Program-made: the position numbers and the translations under genes
The notes under the pieces: model-generated
The model's database searches: none
What the model was told of the DNA's origin: nothing
The model's input: only the letters and a program-made list of their open reading frames with translations
Assembly (NCBI GenBank): GCA_050330205.1
Contig: JBHJOA010000024.1
Location: 49,853 to 113,852, forward strand
Direction: 5' to 3'
Source of the DNA: Pelagibius sp050330205
GTDB taxonomy: Bacteria > Pseudomonadota > Alphaproteobacteria > Kiloniellales > Kiloniellaceae
DNA length: 64,000 bases
Shown: positions 8,896-17,005 of the stretch, in pieces
How the letters are laid out: each line of letters opens with the position of its first letter
How positions within the stretch are numbered: the first letter of the stretch is position 1

Positions 8896-9876
8896 GTGAG
8901 TGACGCTTCGCTGCAACTGGGTGCCGAGAGCCCCGCTTTCCCCGGCGCCGCCGCCGGGGCGGTGCCGCGCGGCACCGGCCGGGTTTCCGACTACCTGGCG
9001 CTGCTGAAGCCGCGCGTGATGTCGCTGGTCGTCTTCAGCGGCTTCGCGGGCCTCTACGCCGCTCCCGGTGAACTGCACCCCTTCCTGGCGGCTGTCGCCG
9101 TGCTCTGCATCGCGGTGAACGCCGGCGCGGCCGGCGCCATCAACATGTGGTACGAGCGCGACATCGACGCCGTGATGGAGCGCACCCGCGGGCGCCCGCT
9201 GCCGCGCGGCAAGATGGAGCCGCAGGAGGCCCTGGCCTTCGGCGTGGTGCTCACCCTGTTTTCGGTCATGCTGATGGGCATGGCACTGAACTGGACGGCC
9301 GCCGCCCTGCTGGCGCTGGCCAACGCCTTCTACGTTTTCGTCTACACCATCTGGCTGAAGCGCCGCACGCCGCAGAACATCGTCATCGGCGGCGCCGCCG
9401 GCGCCTTTCCGCCGATGATCGGCTGGGCGGCGGTGACCGGCGGAGTCGACCTGCATTCCCTGCTGCTGTTCGCGCTGATCTTCGTGTGGACGCCGCCGCA
9501 CTTCTGGGCGCTGGCGCTGTACCGCCAGCTCGACTATGCCCGCGCCCGGGTACCGATGCTGCCGGTCGTCGCCGGGCGGGCGGCCACCAAGCGGCAGATC
9601 ATGGCCTACAGCCTGCTGCTGGCCCCCTTGGGCGTGGTGCCGGCCGTGCTCGGCACCGCCGGCGTCGTCTACGGCGTGGTGGCGGCGGCGATGGGCCTCT
9701 GCTTCCTGCTGCTGGCCGGCGCCGTGCTGCGCAGCCCCGAGGAGGGCGGCGACCGCCCGGCGCGCCAGCTGTTCGGCTTCTCGATTCTCTACCTCTTCGT
9801 GATCTTCACCCTGCTGATCCTCGACCGCGCCCCCGGGATGCTGTCGGGTGCGGGTCTGTTCGGGCTGGCGGGATGA
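8896..9876 (+). CDS. ctaB: Protohaem IX farnesyltransferase (haem O synthase)
   Basis: This UbiA-family integral membrane prenyltransferase adds a farnesyl group to haem b to give haem O, the precursor of haem a for the oxidase encoded in the same operon. It has 326 residues from a GTG start at 8896. The prenyl-diphosphate-binding motif appears as NMWYERDIDAVMERTRGRPLP (the acidic residues are at about 89 and 91), and a second conserved stretch is VWTPPHFWALALY. About nine hydrophobic segments follow. Its TGA overlaps the ATG of the next small gene (ATGA), which implies translational coupling. Confidence 0.95.
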   Translation: MSDASLQLGAESPAFPGAAAGAVPRGTGRVSDYLALLKPRVMSLVVFSGFAGLYAAPGELHPFLAAVAVLCIAVNAGAAGAINMWYERDIDAVMERTRGRPLPRGKMEPQEALAFGVVLTLFSVMLMGMALNWTAAALLALANAFYVFVYTIWLKRRTPQNIVIGGAAGAFPPMIGWAAVTGGVDLHSLLLFALIFVWTPPHFWALALYRQLDYARARVPMLPVVAGRAATKRQIMAYSLLLAPLGVVPAVLGTAGVVYGVVAAAMGLCFLLLAGAVLRSPEEGGDRPARQLFGFSILYLFVIFTLLILDRAPGMLSGAGLFGLAG

Positions 9877-10010
9877 CGGTGATGACCGGCGAACGCGACG
9901 ACGAGCGACGCAAGCGGCAGAAGATCAAGAACTGGGTGCTGCTGGCGGTGCTGTTCACCTTCGTGGTCGTGGTCTACTTCGTCTCCATCATCCGCATGGG
10001 CGGAGGCTGA
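9873..10010 (+). CDS. coxF: CoxF-like small membrane protein
   Basis: This is a 45-residue ORF too short for most ORF callers. A charged N-terminus (GERDDERRKRQKIKN) is followed by a single membrane helix (WVLLAVLFTFVVVVYFVSII). It overlaps the ctaB stop by an ATGA junction and is three bases from ctaG. A small single-pass protein in exactly this position between ctaB and ctaG is a standard feature of alphaproteobacterial oxidase operons and is usually named CoxF. An ATG three codons further in (9882) is an alternative start. Its role in oxidase biogenesis is inferred only from position. Confidence 0.75.
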   Translation: MTVMTGERDDERRKRQKIKNWVLLAVLFTFVVVVYFVSIIRMGGG

Positions 10011-10013
10011 GCG

Positions 10014-10631
10014 ATGGCACAGAGCGAAAGAAGCAGAGCGAACAAGCGGCTCGGGATGGCGCTGGTCTGCGTCGCCCTGGCGATGGTCGGGGCGGCCTAT
10101 GCCTCGGTGCCGCTCTATGATCTGTTCTGCCGGGTGACCGGTTTCGGCGGCACCACGCGGGTTGCCGAGGCCGTGCCGGAGACGGTCGGCGAGCGCATCG
10201 TCACCATCCGCTTCAATGCCGACGTCGATCCGCGACTGCCCTGGGCCTTCCAGCCGGTCGAGCGCGAGATGCAGGTGACGGTCGGCGAGTCGGGCCTGGC
10301 GGTGTACCAGGCGCGGAACCTGGCCGCCCGGCGCACTGTCGGCACCGCGACCTACAACGTGTCGCCGGCGAAGGCCGGCCCCTATTTCAACAAGGTGCAG
10401 TGTTTCTGCTTCACCGAGCAGCAGCTCGCCGCCGGCGCCAGGGTCGACATGCCGGTCAGCTTCTTCGTCGATCCGGCGATCGAGGACGATCCGAACCTGC
10501 GGGACGTGAAGACCATTACCCTGTCCTACACCTTCTTTCCGGACGAGCAGGCCGCGGCCAGGCTGCAGCTTGGCGAGCTGGCAGTGCCGGCCGGCGATCC
10601 GGAGGCCGGCAAGGGGCAGGACGTCAATTGA
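10014..10631 (+). CDS. ctaG: Cytochrome c oxidase assembly protein CtaG (Cox11)
   Basis: This copper chaperone inserts CuB into subunit I. It has 205 residues, with one N-terminal membrane anchor (about 13-31) followed by a periplasmic immunoglobulin-like domain. The copper-binding CFCF motif is present as QCFCFTEQ with Cys130 and Cys132, and the strand SVPLYDLFCRVTGFGGT after the helix is family-typical. It is the fifth gene of the oxidase operon, following coxF by three bases. Key residues are intact. Confidence 0.95.
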   Translation: MAQSERSRANKRLGMALVCVALAMVGAAYASVPLYDLFCRVTGFGGTTRVAEAVPETVGERIVTIRFNADVDPRLPWAFQPVEREMQVTVGESGLAVYQARNLAARRTVGTATYNVSPAKAGPYFNKVQCFCFTEQQLAAGARVDMPVSFFVDPAIEDDPNLRDVKTITLSYTFFPDEQAAARLQLGELAVPAGDPEAGKGQDVN

Positions 10632-10698
10632 TGCCGCGGCCCCGCAGGGGCAGTATCCTGGGGCGCGGTGGAGCATACCGTTTTGAGCGGGGAGTGAT

Positions 10699-11523
10699 AT
10701 GAGCGCAGGCCACGACCAACCGAACCATCCCTACCACCTGGTGGACCCCAGCCCCTGGCCCCTGGTCGGCGCGGCATCCGCGGGCCTGCTGGCCATCGGC
10801 ACCGTGCTCTTCATGCACGACGTGACGCCCTGGCTGCTGGTGGCCGGCTTCCTGCTGGTGCTGCTGACCATGGTTCTCTGGTGGCGCGACGTCATCAAGG
10901 AAGCGGTACACCAGGGGCACCACACCAAGGTGGTGCAGCTCGGCCTGCGCTACGGCATGATTTTGTTCATCGCCTCCGAGGTGATGTTCTTCTCCGCTTT
11001 CTTCTGGGCCTTCTTCGACGCCAGCCTGTTTCCCGGCGAACTCAAGCAGGTGGCGCGCAGCGAGCACACCGGGGGCGTCTGGCCGCCGGTCGGTGTCGAG
11101 GTCTTCGATGCCTTCGACCTGCCGTTCCTCAATACCCTGATCCTGCTGCTCTCGGGTTGCACGGTAACCTGGGCCCACCACGCGCTGATCCACGGCGACC
11201 GCCAGGGCCTGCTGCAGGGCCTGGCGCTGACCATCCTGCTCGGCGCCCTGTTCACCGCGATCCAGGCCTACGAGTACAGCCATGCGGCCTTCGGCTTCAC
11301 CGACGGCATCTACTCCTCGACCTTCTACATGGCCACCGGCTTCCACGGCTTCCACGTGATCGTCGGCACCATCTTCCTCATCGTCTGCTTCTTCCGGGCC
11401 TATGCCGGCCACTTCAAGCCGGACCATCACTTCGGCTTCGAGGCGGCGGCCTGGTACTGGCACTTCGTCGACGTGGTGTGGCTGTTCCTCTTCATCTGCG
11501 TCTACTGGTGGGGAGGCAACTGA
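10699..11523 (+). CDS. ctaE: Cytochrome c oxidase subunit III
   Basis: Subunit III is a seven-helix membrane protein that stabilises subunit I and helps sustain turnover. It has 274 residues. Family-typical segments include HPYHLVDPSPWPL at the N-terminus, RYGMILFIASEVMFFSAFFWAFFDASL (carrying the conserved membrane Glu), WAHHALIHGDR and GFHGFHVIVGTIFL, and WHFVDVVWLFLFICVYWWG at the end. It lies 67 bases after ctaG; a small GC hairpin occurs in that gap but has no T-run, so read-through is expected. Confidence 0.96.
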   Translation: MSAGHDQPNHPYHLVDPSPWPLVGAASAGLLAIGTVLFMHDVTPWLLVAGFLLVLLTMVLWWRDVIKEAVHQGHHTKVVQLGLRYGMILFIASEVMFFSAFFWAFFDASLFPGELKQVARSEHTGGVWPPVGVEVFDAFDLPFLNTLILLLSGCTVTWAHHALIHGDRQGLLQGLALTILLGALFTAIQAYEYSHAAFGFTDGIYSSTFYMATGFHGFHVIVGTIFLIVCFFRAYAGHFKPDHHFGFEAAAWYWHFVDVVWLFLFICVYWWGGN

Positions 11524-11578
11524 TCGCCGAGGCGCGCCGGACCTGCCCCGCAAGGAGCTTCGCCGGGAGGGCGCCGCG

Positions 11579-12004
11579 ATGACGGCGCCCTCTCCCGGCT
11601 CCCTGCCGCCGGACCTGCCCAACGCGATCCTTACCGGCCTCCTCTGCCGCTGCCCGCGCTGCGGCAAGGGTAAAATCTTCTCGGGCATCCTCACGGTCGC
11701 CGAGCGCTGTAATGTCTGCGGCCTCGACCTCAGGAAGCAGGACGCCGGCGACGGCCCGGCGGTCTTCGTCATCTTCTTCCTCGGCGTCATCTTCATGCCG
11801 CTGGTGTTCTGGGTGGAGTTCACCTTCGAGCCGCCGTGGTGGCTGCATATGGTGGTCTGGTCCCCGCTGGTGGTGATCGTCGCGCTGGCCCTGCTGCGGC
11901 CGATGAAGGGGATGCTCATCGCCCAGCAGTTCCGCCACCACGCCAGCGACAGCGGCACCGTCGACTACAGCGACAGCGGCCACGGCGACGACGAGCGTCC
12001 ATGA
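11579..12004 (+). CDS. DUF983 family membrane protein
   Basis: This encodes 141 residues from ATG 11579. A treble-clef-like zinc ribbon opens the protein (CRCPRCGKGKIF followed by CNVCGLDL), then two membrane helices occur at about 62-80 and 86-103. The DUF983 family is regularly found between ctaE and surf1 in alphaproteobacteria, as here, which suggests a role in oxidase assembly although no activity is established. It overlaps surf1 by an ATGA junction. The C-terminal tail is rich in Asp, Ser and Gly. Confidence 0.88.
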   Translation: MTAPSPGSLPPDLPNAILTGLLCRCPRCGKGKIFSGILTVAERCNVCGLDLRKQDAGDGPAVFVIFFLGVIFMPLVFWVEFTFEPPWWLHMVVWSPLVVIVALALLRPMKGMLIAQQFRHHASDSGTVDYSDSGHGDDERP

Positions 12005-12750
12005 GCGCCCCCGAACCCACCTCCGGCGGCCGTCGGCGATTCCGGCCGACCTTCTGGGCCACGGTCTTCACCATCCCGGCGCTGGCCATCCTGATCGGCC
12101 TCGGCAGCTGGCAGGTCCAACGCATGTACTGGAAGGAGGGGGAGATCGCCCTCCGCCAGGAGCGCGCCGAGGGCCCCGCGGTGCCGCTGCCGGGAAGCTT
12201 TCCCGATCCGGCCGAAGTCGAGTTCATCCGGGTGGCGCTCGAGGGGACTTTCCTGCACGACCAGGAGTTCCACCTGGGGGCCCGCACCGAGGGCGGGCGC
12301 GTCGGCTACAACGTGGTGACGCCTTTGCGGCTCAACGACGGCCGCGTCCTCCTGGTCAATCGCGGCTGGGTGCCGGAGAACCGGCGCGACCCGGCGACCC
12401 GCGCCGAGGGGCAGATCGAAGGCGAGGTCCGCATCGAGGCGCTGCTGCGCACCGATGGCTGGAAGGGTGTCGAATTCGCCAAGCCGCCCAACGATCCCGA
12501 GGACCGCTTCTACTTCTGGCTCGACCTGCCGGTGATGGCGGACTACGTCGAGGAACCGATCGTCACCGAGGTCTACGCCGATGCCGTGGCCTCCGAGGTG
12601 CCCGGCGGCCTGCCGATCGGCGGCCAGACCCGCATCCAGCTGCCCGACGACCACCTGGAGTACGCCATCACCTGGTACTCCTTCGCGGTCATCCTGCTGG
12701 TGATCTATTTCCTCTTCCACTACCGCCGCGAGGACGAGGGCGGCGCATAG
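12001..12750 (+). CDS. surf1: SURF1 family cytochrome oxidase assembly protein
   Basis: Surf1 binds haem a and helps insert it into subunit I. It has 249 residues with the expected hairpin layout: an N-terminal membrane helix (about 19-36, ending in GLGSWQVQRMYWKEG), a periplasmic domain, and a C-terminal helix (YAITWYSFAVILLVIYFLF). Conserved internal segments are GYNVVTPLRLNDGRVLLVNRGWVPE and the YYFWLD-like FYFWLDLP. It is coupled to the DUF983 gene by an ATGA overlap and is the last recognisable gene of the oxidase operon. Confidence 0.94.
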   Translation: MSAPEPTSGGRRRFRPTFWATVFTIPALAILIGLGSWQVQRMYWKEGEIALRQERAEGPAVPLPGSFPDPAEVEFIRVALEGTFLHDQEFHLGARTEGGRVGYNVVTPLRLNDGRVLLVNRGWVPENRRDPATRAEGQIEGEVRIEALLRTDGWKGVEFAKPPNDPEDRFYFWLDLPVMADYVEEPIVTEVYADAVASEVPGGLPIGGQTRIQLPDDHLEYAITWYSFAVILLVIYFLFHYRREDEGGA

Positions 12751-12820
12751 CGTCTTGATGACGGGGCCGGGCGGCGCCAGATATGGGGCCGCAGCATCGT
12801 CCCGCCCGGAAGGTTTCCAG

Positions 12821-14314
12821 ATGACCGCCTACGAAGAACTGTCGAGGAAGTTCAAGCGCCTGCATGCCCTTCAGGAGGCGCAAGGAGTGCTGTCCTGGGA
12901 CATGTCGGCGATGATGCCGGCCGGCGGCGCCGAGGCGCGCACCGAACAGTTGGCGACCTTGAGCGTGGTCTGCCACGAGATCCTGACCGATCCCTCCCTG
13001 GACGAACTCTTCGACCGGGCCTCGGCCGAGACCAAGGGCCTCGACGCCTGGACCCAGGCGAACCTGCAGGAGATGAAGCGGCGCTGGCTGCATGCCACTG
13101 CCCTGGAGAGCGACCTGGTGGAGGCGCTGGCCAAGGCGTGCAAGCGCTGCGAGATGATCTGGCGCAAGGCGCGGCCGGCGGCCGATTTCGCCGCCGTGCT
13201 GCCGGCCCTGGCGGAGGTGCTGAACCTGACCCGCCAGGCCGCGGCCGCCAAGGCGGAGCGGCTCGGCTGCTCGCTCTACGACGCGCTGCTCGACCAGTAC
13301 GAACCGGGCGGCTCCTCGGCGCGCATCGACGCCGTGTTCGCCGAGCTTGCCGATTTCCTGCCCGGCTTCCTCGATGCCGTGCTGGCGCGGCAGCGCGCGC
13401 TGCCGGCGATCCTGCCGCTGGAAGGGCCGTTCCCGCGCGAGAAGCAGGAGGCCCTGGCCCGCCGCCTCATGGCCGCCGTCGGCTTCGACTTCGAGCACGG
13501 GCGCCTCGACACCTCGCTGCATCCCTTCTGCGGCGGCGTGCCCGACGACGTGCGCATCACCACCCGCTACAACGAGGACGACTTCACCATCGCCCTCATG
13601 GGCGTGCTGCACGAGACCGGCCACGCGATGTACGAGCGCGGCCTGCCGAGGGACTGGCGCCTGCAGCCGGTCGGCGAGGCGCGCGGCATGGCGATGCACG
13701 AGAGCCAGTCGCTGATGGTCGAGATGCAGGCCTGCCGCAGCCGCGAGTTCGTCGACTTCCTGGCCCCCCTGGCGCGCGAGGCTTTCGGCGGCAGCGGCGC
13801 CGCCTGGCAGGCCGGCAACCTGCTGCGGCACTATAACAAGGTCGAGCCGGGCTTCATCCGCGTCGACGCCGACGAGGTCACCTATCCCGCCCACGTCATC
13901 CTGCGCTACCGCCTGGAGAAGGCGCTGATCGCCGGCGACATGGACCTCGCCGACCTGCCGGGGGAGTGGAACCGGGGCCTGCGGGAGCTGCTCGGCATCG
14001 TGCCGCCCGACGATCGCCTCGGCTGCCTGCAGGATATTCACTGGTACGACGGAGCCTGGGGCTACTTCCCGACCTACACCCTGGGGGCGATGACGGCGGC
14101 GCAGCTCTTCGCCGCCGCCCGGCGGGCCCGCCCGGAGATCCCCGAGGCGCTCGGCAGGGGCGACTTCGCGCCGCTGATGGGCTGGCTGGCCGAGCAGGTC
14201 CACGCCCAGGCCTCCTCGGCCGGCTTCGAGGAGATCCTCGAGAAGGCCACCGGCGAGGCGCTCAATCCCGCGGTTTTCAAGGCACACCTGAAGGCCCGCT
14301 ACCTGCCGGACTAA
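12821..14314 (+). CDS. M32 family carboxypeptidase (Taq-type)
   Basis: This is a cytosolic metal-dependent carboxypeptidase that removes C-terminal amino acids with broad specificity. It has 497 residues from ATG 12821, chosen because GGAAGG lies 8 bases upstream; an upstream ATG at 12755 is less likely. The zinc motif HETGH is at 264-268, the third ligand is in the HESQS segment around residue 294, and the family start KRLHALQEAQGVLSWDMSAMMP is intact. It follows surf1 by 70 bases on the same strand and begins a block (12.8-16.9 kb) that separates surf1 from thrC. Confidence 0.93.
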   Translation: MTAYEELSRKFKRLHALQEAQGVLSWDMSAMMPAGGAEARTEQLATLSVVCHEILTDPSLDELFDRASAETKGLDAWTQANLQEMKRRWLHATALESDLVEALAKACKRCEMIWRKARPAADFAAVLPALAEVLNLTRQAAAAKAERLGCSLYDALLDQYEPGGSSARIDAVFAELADFLPGFLDAVLARQRALPAILPLEGPFPREKQEALARRLMAAVGFDFEHGRLDTSLHPFCGGVPDDVRITTRYNEDDFTIALMGVLHETGHAMYERGLPRDWRLQPVGEARGMAMHESQSLMVEMQACRSREFVDFLAPLAREAFGGSGAAWQAGNLLRHYNKVEPGFIRVDADEVTYPAHVILRYRLEKALIAGDMDLADLPGEWNRGLRELLGIVPPDDRLGCLQDIHWYDGAWGYFPTYTLGAMTAAQLFAAARRARPEIPEALGRGDFAPLMGWLAEQVHAQASSAGFEEILEKATGEALNPAVFKAHLKARYLPD

Positions 14315-14395
14315 GGTCTATTTTCCTATGAACCGCCGGTCGCGGGGCTCCGACCCATGGGCATGCAAACCCAATGGGAAAGGTGGAGAGCACCC

Positions 14396-15136
14396 ATGTC
14401 CAAGCAGTTCCTTTTCAACGGCGTCCTGGCGTCGTCTCTCGTCCTCGGCCTTGCCGGCCCGCTGGCCGCGGGCGCCCAAGCCGAGCCCCAGGCCGCCGGC
14501 ATGGTCGCGGCCGCCGCCCAGCAGCTGGCCGCGCGCGGCGACGGCTTCGCCGCTTCCTCGGCCAGCCTCGAAGTGCTGCCGATCAAGATGGCCGGTTCCT
14601 GCCCGCGCGCCTACATGCTGAAGATCGATCTCGGCGCCGAGGCGCCGGGCAAGCTGGCGTACCGGATCGAGACCCTCGACGGCCGCGCTTCGCAGGTCTT
14701 CGAGGCGCCCGTCCGGGCCCACCGCGAAGGCGGCTTCATGGCCCAGGCCCAGCACGAGATCGTGCTGCGCGACGGCGAGGCGGAGGCCGACAGCCCGTCG
14801 CGTCTCGTCTTCAGCACGCCGACCCACATGAGCCAGCCCGACTATGAGCCCGATTTCTTCGAGCGCCTGTTCGGCACCGCCCAGAACGATCCCACCCAGG
14901 GCCTCAGCCAGCAGAGCTTCCGCGTGAAGGTGGTGGCGCCGAACGAGATCGCCTCGACCTTCGACGCACCGAGCGTCAGCTGCGAATACAACGAGCTGCT
15001 GCGCGTCGTCGAAGAAGATCAGCGCGACGATGGCCGCGACCCGCCCGGGCGCGATCGCGGCGACCGCGGCGACCGCGGCGGCTCCGCGGGCAGCGGTGCC
15101 AGCGGCGGCGCCAGCGGCCCGGCCGGCACGCCCTGA
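14396..15136 (+). CDS. Secreted protein with one Cys-bracketed beta module and an RGD-rich tail, unknown function
   Basis: This encodes 246 residues from ATG 14396, chosen for the GGAAAGGTGGAG site upstream. A signal peptide (cleavage near residue 28, AQA) precedes a domain bracketed by Cys69 and Cys196. Its strand pattern (SCPRAYMLKIDLG, GKLAYRIETLDGRASQVFEAPV, SFRVKVVAPN, PSVSCE) resembles the two C-terminal modules of the next gene product. The tail (about 207-246) is low complexity with repeated RGDRGD and Gly/Ser/Ala. I do not recognise a named family. A disulfide between the two cysteines is inferred. It is followed by a strong GC hairpin. Confidence 0.65.
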   Translation: MSKQFLFNGVLASSLVLGLAGPLAAGAQAEPQAAGMVAAAAQQLAARGDGFAASSASLEVLPIKMAGSCPRAYMLKIDLGAEAPGKLAYRIETLDGRASQVFEAPVRAHREGGFMAQAQHEIVLRDGEAEADSPSRLVFSTPTHMSQPDYEPDFFERLFGTAQNDPTQGLSQQSFRVKVVAPNEIASTFDAPSVSCEYNELLRVVEEDQRDDGRDPPGRDRGDRGDRGGSAGSGASGGASGPAGTP

Positions 15137-15168
15137 CCGCAACTCGGCGGCCAGGCAGCGAGAGATCA

Positions 15169-15191
15169 GGGCCCGCCGGGTTGGCGGGCCC
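15169..15191. terminator. Perfect 9-bp GC hairpin after the secreted-protein gene
   Basis: GGGCCCGCC (15169-15177) pairs perfectly with GGCGGGCCC (15183-15191) around a GGGTT loop, 32 bases after the stop at 15136. No T-run follows, so it is either a weak terminator or a processing or stability hairpin. Confidence 0.5.
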
Positions 15192-15356
15192 GACTCGTTG
15201 TGGCGTTCAGTCGGGAGCAGGGGCCGGCTGTGGCTTTCCTGGGGCAACAGGAGGTTCCCAAGCAGGTGGATTGAACCCCGGCCGGCGGCCCGGGCGACCC
15301 CAAAGACAGCACCAGTGGTTCCAATTCACCGCTTGCCGAATTGAAAGGAGACCACC

Positions 15357-16868
15357 ATGAGACGCCGCATTTCCTTCGTAGCCGCCACGCTCCTGCTTGG
15401 CAGTTTGTCTGGCCAGCCGAGCCAGGCGGCGGACTACTTCGATGCCTCCGTGAAGTCCGTGATCACCGAACAGCTCTTTGTCGAGAGCAATGGGAGCAGC
15501 TATCACCGGATGGCCCTGCTATCCAATCTCGTCGCCGAGGTGAACGTCGAGCTGAATACCGGGGTCGCGGGGAGGATTGTATGGTTCACGACCTGGCTCG
15601 GACTCGGCAGAGAAGGACTCGCCCCGCAGTACTGGCCGGACTATCGCGAACACGGTCACCACAAGTCCTTCGTTCCGCGGCCCAAAGCCTGGTCGGGAAC
15701 GGTGATTGTCGGAGTACCCGGCTCTGCCCTGGAGCAGTTCGTCCTCGGGCAATGCAACTATCACGCCCTGACCCTCCGACAGCAGGGGCTTTCGAATAAA
15801 GCGATCTTCGGTGAGGACCGTAGGATCGAGCTCTATGTGGTTGCTCATCTCGATCACAAGATGACCGGCGCCAGCGGCACCCCATTGATCGAAGGCGTAC
15901 AGATCCACAAGACGGTCGACCTGGTCTGCCAGAAGTGGCCGGGGGCGGTGCTGCCGCAAGTCGGCAACCAGTTGGATTCCGTGCCGCCGGTCGTCGAAAA
16001 GGCCTCGCTCGCACTGCTTGAGCGCTCCGGTCTCTCGGGCGTCTGCAAGGTCATCCTGTCGGGGGTGATCGAAACCTCGGTTCCGAACACGAAGGTCAGG
16101 TTCCGATACAAGGACGACGCCGGCCACCAGAGCAGCGTACATGAGGTAGTTACGGATCACACCGGTACGGTGATGTTCGACCATCAGTACGATGTGCCCA
16201 ACAACCCCAACGGCGGTGAGAGCGGCAAGATTCGCATCGTCGGCGTCAGCCATCCCTTCGAGTCGGCGAAACGCTCCTACGAGATGGACTGCACGGCCCC
16301 CGCGACCACCGACCTCCAGGCGCTGCTGCCGCCGACGCTGCAGATGCAGGTGGTGCCGCTGGAGAAGGTAATGGTAGGCCAACAGCTTTGCGTCAGCCGC
16401 GTGAGGATCATCGGTAAGATCACTGGTCGCGGTCCAATGTCCGGCTATGCCGCATTCGTTGGCGACCGCAACTACATTTCGCCGCCGAAGGCCTACGAGG
16501 TTGAGCAGGGTGAAATGGTGCTGACGGCTGCCGAGAGAGTGCTCGACTGGGCCGCCGACCCGCAACACACCTTGACGACCGGGCCGGCGCCCGCAGGTCA
16601 GCCGAAGTCGCAGACCATCGATCTCGGCTTCAATGTGACCGGGAGCAACAATGCCATCGTCGCCTCGCTGCCAAAGAAGGGCTTCACCTTTACCTGCAGC
16701 TTCCCGACCCTCAATCCTGCCGTCATGGGAGGTCAGGGCCTGACCGTGGAGCCGAGCCGGCCGGCCGCCGAGCCGCCAGTCCTGCGCCGGCTGCAGCAGA
16801 AGCAGCCCGGCACCGTCCAGCCGAGGCTGCCGGCCCGGGAGAAGCCGAGCCTGCGCCTCAAGCAGTAA
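15357..16868 (+). CDS. Large secreted protein with three cysteine-paired modules, unknown function
   Basis: This encodes 503 residues. The start ATG 15357 follows a strong AAGGAGA site. A signal peptide ends near residue 24 (SQAAD). Six cysteines outside the signal peptide fall as three spaced pairs: 133/191, 230/312 and 345/447, each spanning a beta-rich stretch, e.g. GVCKVILSGVIETSVPNTKV to SYEMDC, and QLCVSRVRIIGKITG to GFTFTC. The last 50 residues are Pro/Arg/Gln-rich. Codon third positions look less GC-biased than in neighbouring genes, which may indicate more recent acquisition, but this needs counting. It is probably periplasmic or extracellular. No family is recognised. Confidence 0.65.
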   Translation: MRRRISFVAATLLLGSLSGQPSQAADYFDASVKSVITEQLFVESNGSSYHRMALLSNLVAEVNVELNTGVAGRIVWFTTWLGLGREGLAPQYWPDYREHGHHKSFVPRPKAWSGTVIVGVPGSALEQFVLGQCNYHALTLRQQGLSNKAIFGEDRRIELYVVAHLDHKMTGASGTPLIEGVQIHKTVDLVCQKWPGAVLPQVGNQLDSVPPVVEKASLALLERSGLSGVCKVILSGVIETSVPNTKVRFRYKDDAGHQSSVHEVVTDHTGTVMFDHQYDVPNNPNGGESGKIRIVGVSHPFESAKRSYEMDCTAPATTDLQALLPPTLQMQVVPLEKVMVGQQLCVSRVRIIGKITGRGPMSGYAAFVGDRNYISPPKAYEVEQGEMVLTAAERVLDWAADPQHTLTTGPAPAGQPKSQTIDLGFNVTGSNNAIVASLPKKGFTFTCSFPTLNPAVMGGQGLTVEPSRPAAEPPVLRRLQQKQPGTVQPRLPAREKPSLRLKQ

Positions 16869-16911
16869 GGGCTCGTGTGCCGGCAGCAGGGTTAACAGCG
16901 GTTGCGAGCAA

Positions 16912-16940
16912 GGGGTGCCGCGGGTTGCGGCACCCCCTTT
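16912..16940 (+). terminator. Intrinsic terminator after the 503-residue secreted protein
   Basis: A perfect 10-bp stem (16912-16921 with 16927-16936, GGGGTGCCGC arm) with a GGGTT loop is followed by CTTT. It lies 44 bases past the stop at 16868 and isolates the accessory block from thrC. Confidence 0.75.
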
Positions 16941-17005
16941 GCCGTGTCTAGATTAGCCCCTTGGCGACGGGAGCTTTCGGACCCCCAAGTGATTTCGGGC
17001 TGCAG

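Noticed and set aside
6985..9501. 838-residue minus-strand ORF
   Set aside because: It runs antisense through coxB, ctaD and ctaB, all unmistakable. Its composition (Gly/His/Gln/Arg) is that of the reverse of membrane-protein codons.
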